64,000 nucleotides of DNA. It comes from Saccharophagus sp. K07. GTDB lineage: Bacteria > Pseudomonadota > Gammaproteobacteria > Pseudomonadales > Cellvibrionaceae. The DNA lies in NCBI RefSeq assembly GCF_014336955.1, contig NZ_QRAI01000005.1, positions 248,001 through 312,000 of the forward strand, written 5' to 3'. The translations under genes were made by a program, and so were the position numbers. Under the pieces are notes generated by a model. The model made no database searches. It was not told where the DNA came from and worked only from the letters and a program-made list of their open reading frames with translations. Below are positions 25,906 to 34,762 of the stretch, piece after piece; the first letter of the stretch is position 1; every line of letters begins with the position of its first letter.

Positions 25906-28839
25906 TTAGAGTTTCAGAGTCTCCAGCCCCAATTTGCCGATTTGCTCCTGTTTGCTGTGATCAGTGATCACGGCGATGTTGGCTTTTTCCGGGGCCAGAT
26001 AAGTTTCAACAACCCGGCGCAAATCTTCCTGACGTGTTGCCAAAACCCGCTCGCGGAATTGCTGGCGCAGCGCCAGGGTTCGGCCGTGCAGATCATTGTG
26101 ATACATGCGCTTGGCGCGTCCTGCCGGAGAATCCGGTTTGTCGATGCCGCTGATTACCCCGAGGATGGCTTCTTCCACGGCTTGCCAGGGCAGGTTGGTG
26201 CTCATAAGCCAATCGATAGAGCGATCGAAATCGGCCAGAGTTTCCTCCAGGCGCGGATCGCGATAGGAGTAGAAGCGGAACGCCGCCGAGTTGCTGTCCT
26301 GGCCTGCACCGCCGCCGTAAGCGCCGCCCTGTTCGCGGATCGCACGGTGCAGGAAGCCGTTGCGCAACACATTGCCGAGTACCACCAGCGGCGCAGCATC
26401 CGGATGCGTCATAGGCACGGTCGCGTAAGCTTTTGCGCAGAAATTCACTTGTGAGTTGGTCAGCCAGCCCTGGCGAATCTGCTCTTGCATGGGCGGCAGC
26501 TCCCAAGAAGCAGCAACGGAGACTGCATCGCTATCAAACCAACGGGCGAAGGTTTGTTGTAGTTTCGGTTGCTGATCGTTTTCGCCGATCAACAGGAAGC
26601 GGCGCGGTGCTTGCCGGATCAGTTGATGGATCTGCGCCAGTTCATCGCAGAATGCCGCCAGTTTTTTATCGTTCTTCAGTTCCTCATGCAGAGCTTTGAT
26701 ACGGCGGATTCCTTCCAAGCCGCCTTGCTGGAAGCTCAGCTTGGATGCGGCGCACATACCCGAAGTCGCCGCGCCCATAGCCAGCGCATGGCCGCTTCCG
26801 GTGACGGCCTGCTCACGCGAGGCCCGCATCTGGGCAACCAGGTCTCTCACCCGGCTGTGCTCGTCAAAGCGCGCCTCTTCCAGAATCGCGGTCATCAACT
26901 CGCACACGGCTTCGTGATTGCGCACCAGCGCTTTGGATGAGAAGGTCAGGAACTGCTGGGTGCGATGAATATCGTCAACCTGGCTGCGTATGCTGCTAAA
27001 AGCATTCATAGAGCCGGATACGCGCGCCTGCCAGCGCTGGGCTTCCATATAGGTTTTGTCGCCGATGCCCAGTTCGGTTACGCAGCTGGTGTAGTAGGGC
27101 AGAATCGCCAGCTGACGCTCGGTCAGGGGCGGGGTTTCAATTACTACCTGTTGGTACACCAGACCGTTGGAGCCAACGCTGTAAGTGGCCAAAGGGCGTT
27201 TGCTGACGGGTAATTCGTGCAGATCCGCTTCCAGATGAGGTTCGGTGGCTGGCACATCTGCCAGAGTGACTTTGGGCAGAATGCTTTCGTCATCCTGGCG
27301 CGATTGGCGCTCGACCAGCAAGGCTGCCTGACGGACGATTTCCTGCTTTTGTTCTTCTGAAAGAGTGTTTTTGATTTTCGCCAGACGGTCTTTTTCCGCC
27401 TGTTCTTTGCGCGCCGGAATGGACGAATCTGGCACCAGGCTCAAACGCACGCGGTGAGGGTTATCGATCAGCAGTTTGCGCACCTGCTCTTTGATGAATT
27501 CCGGGCGCTGAATGGCGCTGCGTAAGGTCGACAAGGCGGAATCCACATCCAACATGGCCACAGGATCGCCCCGGTGGGTGGCGGCGGTCAGGGCATTCAT
27601 GATCAATTGCAGGCCGTAGGGATAGCTGTCCCCGCCGATTTCCCGTTGATGTAACTCCAATTGATGCAGGGCCGCTTCTACATCCTCCAACGGGATGCCC
27701 TCAATGGCGATGCGCGAGAGGGTATCGAGAATCAGGTTTTCCACCGCGTCCACATCATCTGCGGAACAACCTTCCAAGCCACAGACAAAGGCCAACTCTT
27801 TCTGCGAGTCGTCGAGCCCGCATAGAGGTGAAGGGGCATTGCCCAGCTCAGTCGTTTCCAGCGCATGGAGGAGGGGGCAGGAACTGTTATCGAGCAAAAC
27901 GCTAGACAGCAGATTGGCAGTCAGGGATTCGGTCAGATCAGCGCTATGTCCCAGCAGCCATGCCATGACAACGTGAGTTTTCTTTTCGCTGTTCTCGTCT
28001 TCCGCCAGAGGGTATTTCTCCTCGATGCGAACAGGCGAGTAGTAGCGCTGCTCATCGGGAACTGAGACAACTTTATCGAGACGCTGAAAACGATTGAGCG
28101 CAAGCTCTTCGAATTTGGTTTGGTGCTCGACGGCGGGAATATCCCCGTAGGTCATAAAAATCGCATTGCTCGGGTGGTAATGCGTTTTGTAGAAGTGCAC
28201 GAGTTGTTCATAGGTGAGATTGGGAATGCAGTCAGGTTCGCCACCGCTGTTGAAATGGTAAGTCGTCGCCGGGTGCAGATATTTATTCAAGGTGTGCCAG
28301 AGCATGGAGGTCACTGAGCTCATGGCGCCTTTCATCTCGTTGTACACCACACCTTTGAACACCAGTTCTGATTCCGGATTGTCCGGCTGGGCGAATTCCA
28401 GGCGGTGGCCTTCCTGCGCGAAATCCAGAGGATCGAGACGGGAGAAAAACACCGCGTCCAGATACACCTCCAGCAGGTTGCCGAAGTCCTTGCGGTTCAC
28501 GCTGGCGAAGGGGTAGGCGGTCCAGTCGGAGCTGGTAAAAGCGTTCATGAAAGTATTGAGAGAACGCCGCGTCATCATGAAGAACGGGTCGCGCACCGGA
28601 TAGCGCTCGCTGCCGCACAGGGCGGTGTGCTCGAGAATATGAGCCACGCCGGTGGAATCCTGCGGAACCGTGCGCAAGGCCACCAGGAACACATTTTCCG
28701 GGTTGTCCGCACTTAAGTGATAATGTTTGGCCCCCGTGGCGAGGTGTTCGTATTCTTCGACGACGAGATTGAGGGACGAAATGGTTTGGCTGCGAACGTA
28801 CTGGAATGCGGGGTGGGACACGGGTTTGGCTTCTTGCAT
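25906..28839 (-). CDS. M16C family zinc metallopeptidase (PreP/insulinase-like)
   Basis: A 977-aa inverzincin-type peptidase related to mitochondrial presequence protease and Cym1. The inverted zinc motif HxxEH is H67, E70, H71 (HILEHTALCGS), and the distal metal ligand is expected in the VVYNEMKG segment. The four-domain M16C layout with the linker (about residues 440-560, rich in charged helices) fits the length. No signal peptide is visible, so it is probably cytosolic and degrades peptides. The start used begins MQEAKPVSHPAF and follows AGAGG at good spacing; an upstream ATG extends the frame by 33 codons without family support. Confidence 0.93.
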   Translation of the reverse strand: MQEAKPVSHPAFQYVRSQTISSLNLVVEEYEHLATGAKHYHLSADNPENVFLVALRTVPQDSTGVAHILEHTALCGSERYPVRDPFFMMTRRSLNTFMNAFTSSDWTAYPFASVNRKDFGNLLEVYLDAVFFSRLDPLDFAQEGHRLEFAQPDNPESELVFKGVVYNEMKGAMSSVTSMLWHTLNKYLHPATTYHFNSGGEPDCIPNLTYEQLVHFYKTHYHPSNAIFMTYGDIPAVEHQTKFEELALNRFQRLDKVVSVPDEQRYYSPVRIEEKYPLAEDENSEKKTHVVMAWLLGHSADLTESLTANLLSSVLLDNSSCPLLHALETTELGNAPSPLCGLDDSQKELAFVCGLEGCSADDVDAVENLILDTLSRIAIEGIPLEDVEAALHQLELHQREIGGDSYPYGLQLIMNALTAATHRGDPVAMLDVDSALSTLRSAIQRPEFIKEQVRKLLIDNPHRVRLSLVPDSSIPARKEQAEKDRLAKIKNTLSEEQKQEIVRQAALLVERQSRQDDESILPKVTLADVPATEPHLEADLHELPVSKRPLATYSVGSNGLVYQQVVIETPPLTERQLAILPYYTSCVTELGIGDKTYMEAQRWQARVSGSMNAFSSIRSQVDDIHRTQQFLTFSSKALVRNHEAVCELMTAILEEARFDEHSRVRDLVAQMRASREQAVTGSGHALAMGAATSGMCAASKLSFQQGGLEGIRRIKALHEELKNDKKLAAFCDELAQIHQLIRQAPRRFLLIGENDQQPKLQQTFARWFDSDAVSVAASWELPPMQEQIRQGWLTNSQVNFCAKAYATVPMTHPDAAPLVVLGNVLRNGFLHRAIREQGGAYGGGAGQDSNSAAFRFYSYRDPRLEETLADFDRSIDWLMSTNLPWQAVEEAILGVISGIDKPDSPAGRAKRMYHNDLHGRTLALRQQFRERVLATRQEDLRRVVETYLAPEKANIAVITDHSKQEQIGKLGLETLKL

Positions 28840-29015
28840 GGAATGCCTCTTGGGGGTTGGAGAACTTCCGTCGCACGCGCGACGCAAAGGTTTCTGGCAT
28901 TTTGCCGCGCCTGCTCTTTTGAATTCAACCAGGACCAAGCTTTGGTGTGGACCTATTGGACGCTCCGGAAAACCGTTATATTGCGCGCCCGCAGGGCTCG
29001 TGCCGATTCTTGAGC

Positions 29016-29031
29016 AATACTAAATAGTATT
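29016..29031. repeat. 6-bp inverted repeat in the M16C/DUF599 divergent region
   Basis: AATACT and AGTATT flank AAAT, 50 nt ahead of the DUF599 start. It could be an operator half-pair or chance. Confidence 0.3.
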
Positions 29032-29081
29032 CGAGCTCTGATCTCTAGCTGGAAATAACAGAAAACTGATTTGGAGGAAGC

Positions 29082-29807
29082 GTGGATCTGTCGGGGTGGT
29101 TTCAGCTGCTTGGCTACGATCTTTTGGCGGCCATTTGGTTGGTGGGCTGCTGGTCGGGTTATGCCAAGTTCGCTCAATGGCGCGCGCGCCGGACGTTTTC
29201 GATTTCCTCGGTTTTACACCACTACAGGTCCCAGTGGATGGCCTCGATGCTGCGGCGGGAAAACCGTGTCGCCGATGCATCGCTCTTATCCAGCCTGGAA
29301 CGCAACGCCAGTTTCCTCGCATCCACCGCCATGTTGATCATCGCTGGTTTGGTCACCGCTCTGGCGTCGACGGAAAGCGTCCACGCCGCACTCCAGACCG
29401 TCCCCGTATCTCGCCATGCACAAACGCCAATACAGCTGCAGTTCAAGATCATGGTGTTATTGCTGGTGTACATCTACACGTTTTTTACGTTTACCTGGTC
29501 CATGCGGCAGTACGGGTTTTGCGCGATTATGCTCGGCGCAGCACCCTTGATGGCGGCGTCAGATCCGAAAGCAGCGCAATTTTCCCGCCATGCTTCCAGT
29601 GTTATTGATCAGGCGGGCCTCAGCTATAACTATGGCTTGCGCGCCTATTATTTTTCTTTGTCCGTGCTGGTTTGGATGTTCAGTCTGTGGCTGTTTTTTG
29701 TCGCTGTGGCATTGGTGGTTGCGGTTCTTTATGGGCGGGAGTTTCATTCGGACACATTGAAGTCCATGATCGCCGCAGCAGATCTGAAACAAACTGAGGA
29801 CGAGTAG
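29082..29807 (+). CDS. DUF599 family inner-membrane protein
   Basis: A 241-aa membrane protein of the DUF599 family, whose function is unknown. Four hydrophobic segments are visible at about residues 9-26, 79-96, 120-140 and 190-217. The family-type motif FTFTWSMRQYGF follows the third helix. The start is GTG, preceded by GGAGG at 6 nt; no ATG alternative fits the family N-terminus. The kinase gene follows on the same strand after 82 nt, so co-transcription is possible, but no direct link is shown. Confidence 0.85.
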   Translation: MDLSGWFQLLGYDLLAAIWLVGCWSGYAKFAQWRARRTFSISSVLHHYRSQWMASMLRRENRVADASLLSSLERNASFLASTAMLIIAGLVTALASTESVHAALQTVPVSRHAQTPIQLQFKIMVLLLVYIYTFFTFTWSMRQYGFCAIMLGAAPLMAASDPKAAQFSRHASSVIDQAGLSYNYGLRAYYFSLSVLVWMFSLWLFFVAVALVVAVLYGREFHSDTLKSMIAAADLKQTEDE

Positions 29808-29889
29808 TAGTCGAGTGGCGAGACAACATTCATTGTTTCCCGTCATTGGTACGGCTACCATGCCGATTTCTTAAATCGAAAGTGGAACG

Positions 29890-31545
29890 ATGGAAAACGA
29901 CAAGTCCACCCAAGTAAATAATGCTGATACGGATGCGACGCAGAAACGGTCAATAGACCAAACCGACAAGCGTATTCCTGAGCCAAGGTTAAACAGGGAC
30001 CCGTCATCTGCGGTGACTCAGGCGCGTGATACCGATCAGACTCTTCCTAGTTCTGCTGACGCAGAAGCCACGCGAATTAAGCCCAATTCCGTTAGGCCAT
30101 CCGATAGAACTGCCACGATGGAAACGCAGGCGCGTGATACCGCCGTTTCCTCAGCCAGAACCACCAAAATCAATACCGCACTGCATAAACTGTATCGAAC
30201 AGGTGCGGTGGATCGGCGTCTGCTTGAACAATACAAAGACAAGACGATTCTCAAAGAGCGTTTTGTCTTGCTGCGGGAACTTGGTCGCGGCGGCATGGGT
30301 AACGTGTACCTCGCCAAAGATCTGTTGCGCGAAGAAATGGAAGACAGCGATTCGCTGATCGCCATTAAGGTTCTTAATGAAGAGTGCCGGCGCTTGCCTG
30401 GTGCATTGCAATCCCTGCAGCGGGAAGCCAAAAAAGCCCAGACCCTGTCCCACCCCAATATAGTTACCGTCTACGACTTCGACCGTGATGGCGAAACCGC
30501 CTTTATCACCATGGAGTTTATCGACGGCAAATCCATCAAGGATTATTTGAGGATTGATGGGGCTATGCCAGTGGAAAAGGCGTACTACGTGATCGAAAGG
30601 GTCGCGCGCGGTTTGGCCTATGCGCACCAACAGGGCTACGCCCACGCCGACATCAAGCCCGCGAATATTTTTCTCGCCGATAATGGGACTGTGAAAATTC
30701 TCGATTTTGGTATCGCCAAAGCCTTTACCGAAGTTAAAGAAAAACGCAGCCTCGCAGATACCTTGACCGATGGCGCTATTACACCGGCGTACGCCAGCCT
30801 TGAGATGATCAATGGGCAAAATGCGCTGCCAGTGGATGATATTTATTCATTGGCTTGCACGTTTTACGAACTGATCAGCAAGCGCCATCCGTTTCTTGGA
30901 GAAGATGGGCGGCCTATGCCCGCCAACGTTGCATTGGAAAAAGGTGCTAAATTCGAGCCTCTTCCCAATGTGCCACGACGTTACACTCGGGCGATGCGCA
31001 AAGGATTGGAATTTGAGCGGGCAAAACGTTTTAAAGATGCCGGCGAATTTCTCGACGCTATCAAACCGCGCAACATCAAAAAAGATCTGAGTCTTTTAGC
31101 GCTTGCTGCTTGTGTCACTGGGGTGATTATTTTTGCAACTAATGCAGCGCTGGACCGAGTAGTGCCGAGTATCAGCAGCTTGAAGCCCGAGCTTGCATCT
31201 GTGGCCCAGGCGATCAGCGAAGGTGATGAATTTTTATCATCCCAAGACATTGATCTGGCCCATCGCCTTTATTCACAAGCCTGGGAATTGGCCAACGATT
31301 TGACAGGAAGCGATATTGCCGAGAAGGAAAAAGTGCACTCGATATTGCAAGACCGCATGAACAAGGTTGGCGATCTGTTGATTCAGCGGTCCCGCGGCAA
31401 GGATGTCGATGAATATGAACTGCGTGAGTTATACGTGGCGCTGGAGTTTCTCGCCAAAGATGAAGTCACCAGCAACAAGCGTCGGATTAATTCCGCACTC
31501 GACGATATTGTACGACGCTTGAAAAAGCTTGAATCCCGAAACTGA
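29890..31545 (+). CDS. Membrane-anchored Hanks-type Ser/Thr protein kinase with non-RD loop
   Basis: A 551-aa protein with four parts. Residues 1-115 are polar and Thr-rich, with the repeated motif TQARDT at 43-48 and 79-84 and a related TQKR at 17-20, which look like autophosphorylation/FHA-recognition sites. Residues about 125-393 are the kinase: glycine loop GRGGMGNVY (132-140), ATP-binding K160, catalytic loop HADIKPANI with D254, and DFG at 272-274. The usual Arg before D254 is Ala, so it is a non-RD kinase. One transmembrane helix lies at about 400-417. The last 130 residues, helical and TPR-like, should be periplasmic. The caspase-like lipoprotein gene starts 22 nt downstream, which suggests a functional pair. 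Confidence 0.93.
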   Translation: MENDKSTQVNNADTDATQKRSIDQTDKRIPEPRLNRDPSSAVTQARDTDQTLPSSADAEATRIKPNSVRPSDRTATMETQARDTAVSSARTTKINTALHKLYRTGAVDRRLLEQYKDKTILKERFVLLRELGRGGMGNVYLAKDLLREEMEDSDSLIAIKVLNEECRRLPGALQSLQREAKKAQTLSHPNIVTVYDFDRDGETAFITMEFIDGKSIKDYLRIDGAMPVEKAYYVIERVARGLAYAHQQGYAHADIKPANIFLADNGTVKILDFGIAKAFTEVKEKRSLADTLTDGAITPAYASLEMINGQNALPVDDIYSLACTFYELISKRHPFLGEDGRPMPANVALEKGAKFEPLPNVPRRYTRAMRKGLEFERAKRFKDAGEFLDAIKPRNIKKDLSLLALAACVTGVIIFATNAALDRVVPSISSLKPELASVAQAISEGDEFLSSQDIDLAHRLYSQAWELANDLTGSDIAEKEKVHSILQDRMNKVGDLLIQRSRGKDVDEYELRELYVALEFLAKDEVTSNKRRINSALDDIVRRLKKLESRN

Positions 31546-31567
31546 AGTAATTAGGAGAATTTCAATA

Positions 31568-33241
31568 ATGCCAGTGAGAAAAATCGCAAAATTTCTACAA
31601 CCGTTGGGCTTGGCCGCTCTCGGTTTGGCTGTTTTGGCAGGCTGCAATGCCAGCAACCCAACAAAAAGTTCAGGTAAAGCTCAAGAAGGGTACGAATCTC
31701 TCGAAGATCTTTATATAGTCGACTGTTTGTTGCCCGGGCAGGTCCGCCGTCTCGGCAATATGCAATATCTCAGCCCCCGCCGTGCGGTGCGTACAACCAC
31801 TGCAGATTGCCGTATTCGCGGTGGGGAATATGTGGAATACGATCGCGCGGATTATCGATCAGCATTGAAAGTCTGGCTGCCGCAAGCAGAGCAGGGTGAT
31901 GCTGAAGCGCAAAATTACGTAGGTGAAATTTTCGAAAAAGGACTCGGGCAAGAGCCGGATTATGTCTCTGCCATTAGCTGGTACAGCAAAGCGGCGGAGC
32001 AGGGCTACTCGAGAGCGCAAATCAACCTCGGCTATATGTATGAAAAAGGCCTGGGGGTAGAAAAAAATATCACCACAGCGCTCAATTGGTACCGCAAAGC
32101 CTCGGGCATCGGTGACGATGAACTGATCCTCAATAGTGAAGCGCAAAAAGAAATCGCCGCAACCCGCGAAAAATTAAATGCGCAACTTGCCAGCAGCAAA
32201 GTGCAAATGGAGTTTTTGCAAAAGCAGATCGCCAATCTGACAAAAGAAGTTGAAAAACAAACCCAGCTGGCACAACAAAACCAGAATGCCGCGGATGCTA
32301 AAGAATTGGAGTTTGCCCGCCAGGAAATCGCGGCTTTGACCGAGTTGTATGAAAAAGCGCTCAACGATCGCAATGCATTGGAAGGCCAGTTGAACGATAT
32401 GGAAGTGGCGTACCGCAAATTTAGCAGCGGTGATTTTCTGGCACCACAAGTGCTCGGCAAAGTGGAGAACCGTGTTGCCAAAGACATCAACTTCGGCCGT
32501 TATTTCGCGTTGATTATCGGTAATCAGGATTACGTATTTTTGGATGACCTGCGCTCGCCGATTCAGGACGGCAAACGCCTGCAGCAGATTCTGGAACAGA
32601 AATACGGTTTTAGCACTCTGTTTATTCCGAACGCGTCGGAAAAAAATATCCTCAACACCATCAACAATTTTTATGAACAAATCGGCGAAAACGACAACCT
32701 GCTGATCTATTACGCCGGTCACGGCAATATTTCGCGCAGCGATCAAAGTCGCACTGAGCGCGGCTATTGGCTGCCGGTCGACGCAGGTAAAGACAATATC
32801 AGCAACTGGATCAACAACTCCGTGATCAGCGATCACCTCGACCGTTTGAAAGCGCGTTCCGTGCTGGTGATTTCGGATTCTTGTTACGCTGGATATCTCG
32901 GTTCAGAAAAAAGCCCGTTCTTGTTCGGCGTTAGCGGCACTCAATCGGAAAAAGCCATCCAAGCAGGATTGGCCCGCCGTGCGCGCGTGGTGATTTCCTC
33001 CGGCGGCGTTAAACCCGTATTGGACGGCTCCAATAAAACTCACTCAATTTTCGCCGGTGCATTAATCGATGCGCTTGAGCAAAATCGGGACACATTGCGC
33101 GATAGTGCTCTGTTTGCGCAATTATCCGTTAACGTGCGCAAGCGCAGTGAATTTGCGGAGGAAGTGCAGATTCCGGAATTAAAACCTGTGCGGGAAGCAG
33201 GGCATGAGGGTGGATCGTTTTATTTTGTGCCGGTCAACTGA
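31568..33241 (+). CDS. Caspase-like (C14 family) lipoprotein with Sel1 repeats
   Basis: A 557-aa predicted lipoprotein. The signal ends in lipobox LAGC (Cys26). A short conserved element (DCLLPGQVRRLG to RGGEYVEYDRA, about 52-94) precedes two Sel1-like repeats (about 98-180). A coiled coil of about 90 residues (about 190-285) leads to a caspase-fold domain (about 310-555) with the dyad His385 (YYAGHG) and Cys439 (ISDSCYAG), both intact, so proteolysis is plausible. The S1 pocket preference (Arg/Lys versus Asp) cannot be read with certainty. Its 3' end overlaps the convergent hydrolase gene by 22 nt. It follows the kinase gene by 22 nt with AGGAG upstream, and the two probably form an operon. 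Confidence 0.92.
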   Translation: MPVRKIAKFLQPLGLAALGLAVLAGCNASNPTKSSGKAQEGYESLEDLYIVDCLLPGQVRRLGNMQYLSPRRAVRTTTADCRIRGGEYVEYDRADYRSALKVWLPQAEQGDAEAQNYVGEIFEKGLGQEPDYVSAISWYSKAAEQGYSRAQINLGYMYEKGLGVEKNITTALNWYRKASGIGDDELILNSEAQKEIAATREKLNAQLASSKVQMEFLQKQIANLTKEVEKQTQLAQQNQNAADAKELEFARQEIAALTELYEKALNDRNALEGQLNDMEVAYRKFSSGDFLAPQVLGKVENRVAKDINFGRYFALIIGNQDYVFLDDLRSPIQDGKRLQQILEQKYGFSTLFIPNASEKNILNTINNFYEQIGENDNLLIYYAGHGNISRSDQSRTERGYWLPVDAGKDNISNWINNSVISDHLDRLKARSVLVISDSCYAGYLGSEKSPFLFGVSGTQSEKAIQAGLARRARVVISSGGVKPVLDGSNKTHSIFAGALIDALEQNRDTLRDSALFAQLSVNVRKRSEFAEEVQIPELKPVREAGHEGGSFYFVPVN

Positions 33242-34062
33242 TTGCGCATCATAGCGATGATCTCCGACCACTGATTTTCCCAGCAGCATTGGTGATCGAA
33301 TCCCGCCTTTAAAATAAAACGTGCTTGTGGATCCATATCCGCAGCGCGTTTTGTAATTTCTGGGGACACTTGTTTGTCTCGGTCTCCTGCCAAGTGCCAG
33401 CGCAATACATTTGCTGGTAATAGCTCTTGTTCTATTGGATTTAAAGATTCATGCAGTGGCAGATACCCGTGTGTTTCTGTCCAGGCTTTATGATCCAAAT
33501 TCGCCGCTACTGTCAGTATTGCTGCAACATCATCGCGCGTTTGCGTAAGCAACATCGCCAGCGTTCCTCCGCCGCTATGACCAATCAAGATCCAGCGTTG
33601 ATTTGGAAATTGGTGCGCAAGTTCAGTTAACGCAGAATTCAGTGCAGTCACCACGGTCGCTGAGTAGCGCGCGCTGGTCCATAAATCAGGTGAGCAGGAA
33701 GGTGGTAATTTTTGATAACCGTAGCAGGGGCGGTTGAGATAAATGGCGGGGTACTTGTCTTGAGCCATCAACCGCAAGGCGGTCATTTCGCGCGAGTTGG
33801 GATTTTTCGCTGGCCAGATGCCTTTCACCCAAGGGCGGCCATCTCCCTCCAAATAAATATGGATCAGTCCGTCAGGTTCAACTTCATTAACTCGCGTGTA
33901 AGCGATCAAAGGATAGTCGCCCTTTGAATTCAAAATTATTTGCTTACAGTTTTGACAAATCTTTTGCGTTGTTTTACTGGGGTTGAACGTGCACCCGAGC
34001 AGAGGGATAAAAAGGTAAAGAGCTAGAACGGAATATTTAAATATGCGCAGTGCCCTTCTCAT
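33220..34062 (-). CDS. Alpha/beta-hydrolase fold lipoprotein
   Basis: A 280-aa predicted lipoprotein with lipobox LLGC (Cys24). The alpha/beta-hydrolase nucleophile elbow is GHSGGG, with an oxyanion-region NRPCYGY upstream and a probable catalytic His in the late AGFDHQCCW segment; an Asp in AGDRDKQVS may complete the triad. An in-frame ATG far upstream overlaps the diguanylate cyclase gene and would mask the signal peptide, so the start at MRRALRIFKYS is preferred. That start lies inside the end of the cyclase gene (26-nt overlap), implying coupling. The substrate is unknown; esterase/lipase-like activity is inferred only. Confidence 0.82.
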   Translation of the reverse strand: MRRALRIFKYSVLALYLFIPLLGCTFNPSKTTQKICQNCKQIILNSKGDYPLIAYTRVNEVEPDGLIHIYLEGDGRPWVKGIWPAKNPNSREMTALRLMAQDKYPAIYLNRPCYGYQKLPPSCSPDLWTSARYSATVVTALNSALTELAHQFPNQRWILIGHSGGGTLAMLLTQTRDDVAAILTVAANLDHKAWTETHGYLPLHESLNPIEQELLPANVLRWHLAGDRDKQVSPEITKRAADMDPQARFILKAGFDHQCCWENQWSEIIAMMRNQLTGTK

Positions 34063-34717
34063 CACAGCAAGCTTCCGGCTCGGTAATAGCGGTATCCGCA
34101 CATACTCTGTCCTTGCCTTTGCGTTTAGCTTCATAGAGTTTTTCGTCAGTGCGTTGCAAAAAGGTGTCGAGCGATTCTCCGGGTTTAAAGGAGCTAACAC
34201 CAAAACTTGCGGTTACGGCAAGGGCGCCTTTTCCAGTTTCGACCCACGCGGATTTCAGTGCGATGCGCAATCGCTCTGCCACTTGCACTGCAATGGGCAA
34301 AGGCGTTGCTGGCAGAATAATGGCAAATTCTTCGCCGCCGTAGCGACAGGGAATATCGATCATCCTGAGCACGCTGCGGATGACAGTAGCTGCATGACAC
34401 AACACTAGGTCGCCAATGGGGTGGCCGTAGCGGTCGTTGATGCTTTTGAAGCTGTCGAGATCGGCGAGGATAAGGCTGGTGGGTTGGGAGGTGCGGCGGG
34501 TCCGTTCCATTTCAGTGGTGAGAACCGAATTGAAATGACGTTTGTTGTACAGCCCTGTCAGCGGATCGCGAATAATCTGTTGCTCGAGTTCCGCCATTTC
34601 CTTGCGCAATCGGGAGATCTCATTGGTTGCCGGACACCCATCCTCGGGATGCAGGCAGAGGGATTGCTCGGAATAAGTCATGGGTAAATCGGGGCGCACG
34701 TGGAACGGGGCGCCCAT
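34037..34717 (-). CDS. GGDEF diguanylate cyclase
   Basis: A 226-aa soluble protein with a short N-terminal coiled coil (about residues 31-50) and a GGDEF domain that makes cyclic di-GMP from two GTP. The DPLTGLYNKRHF opening, the metal-binding DLDSFKSINDRYGH, and the active-site GGEEF (residues 127-131) are all intact. The inhibitory I-site RxxD (R118-D121) lies exactly five residues before GGEEF, so product inhibition is expected. No sensory domain is present beyond the coiled coil, and no signal peptide. It overlaps the hydrolase lipoprotein gene and follows nspC on the same strand by 45 nt. Confidence 0.95.
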   Translation of the reverse strand: MGAPFHVRPDLPMTYSEQSLCLHPEDGCPATNEISRLRKEMAELEQQIIRDPLTGLYNKRHFNSVLTTEMERTRRTSQPTSLILADLDSFKSINDRYGHPIGDLVLCHAATVIRSVLRMIDIPCRYGGEEFAIILPATPLPIAVQVAERLRIALKSAWVETGKGALAVTASFGVSSFKPGESLDTFLQRTDEKLYEAKRKGKDRVCADTAITEPEACCDEKGTAHI

Positions 34718-34762
34718 CTTAACCTTGACTCTATCTTGTCTCTAGCGACGGTCGTCGGGTCT

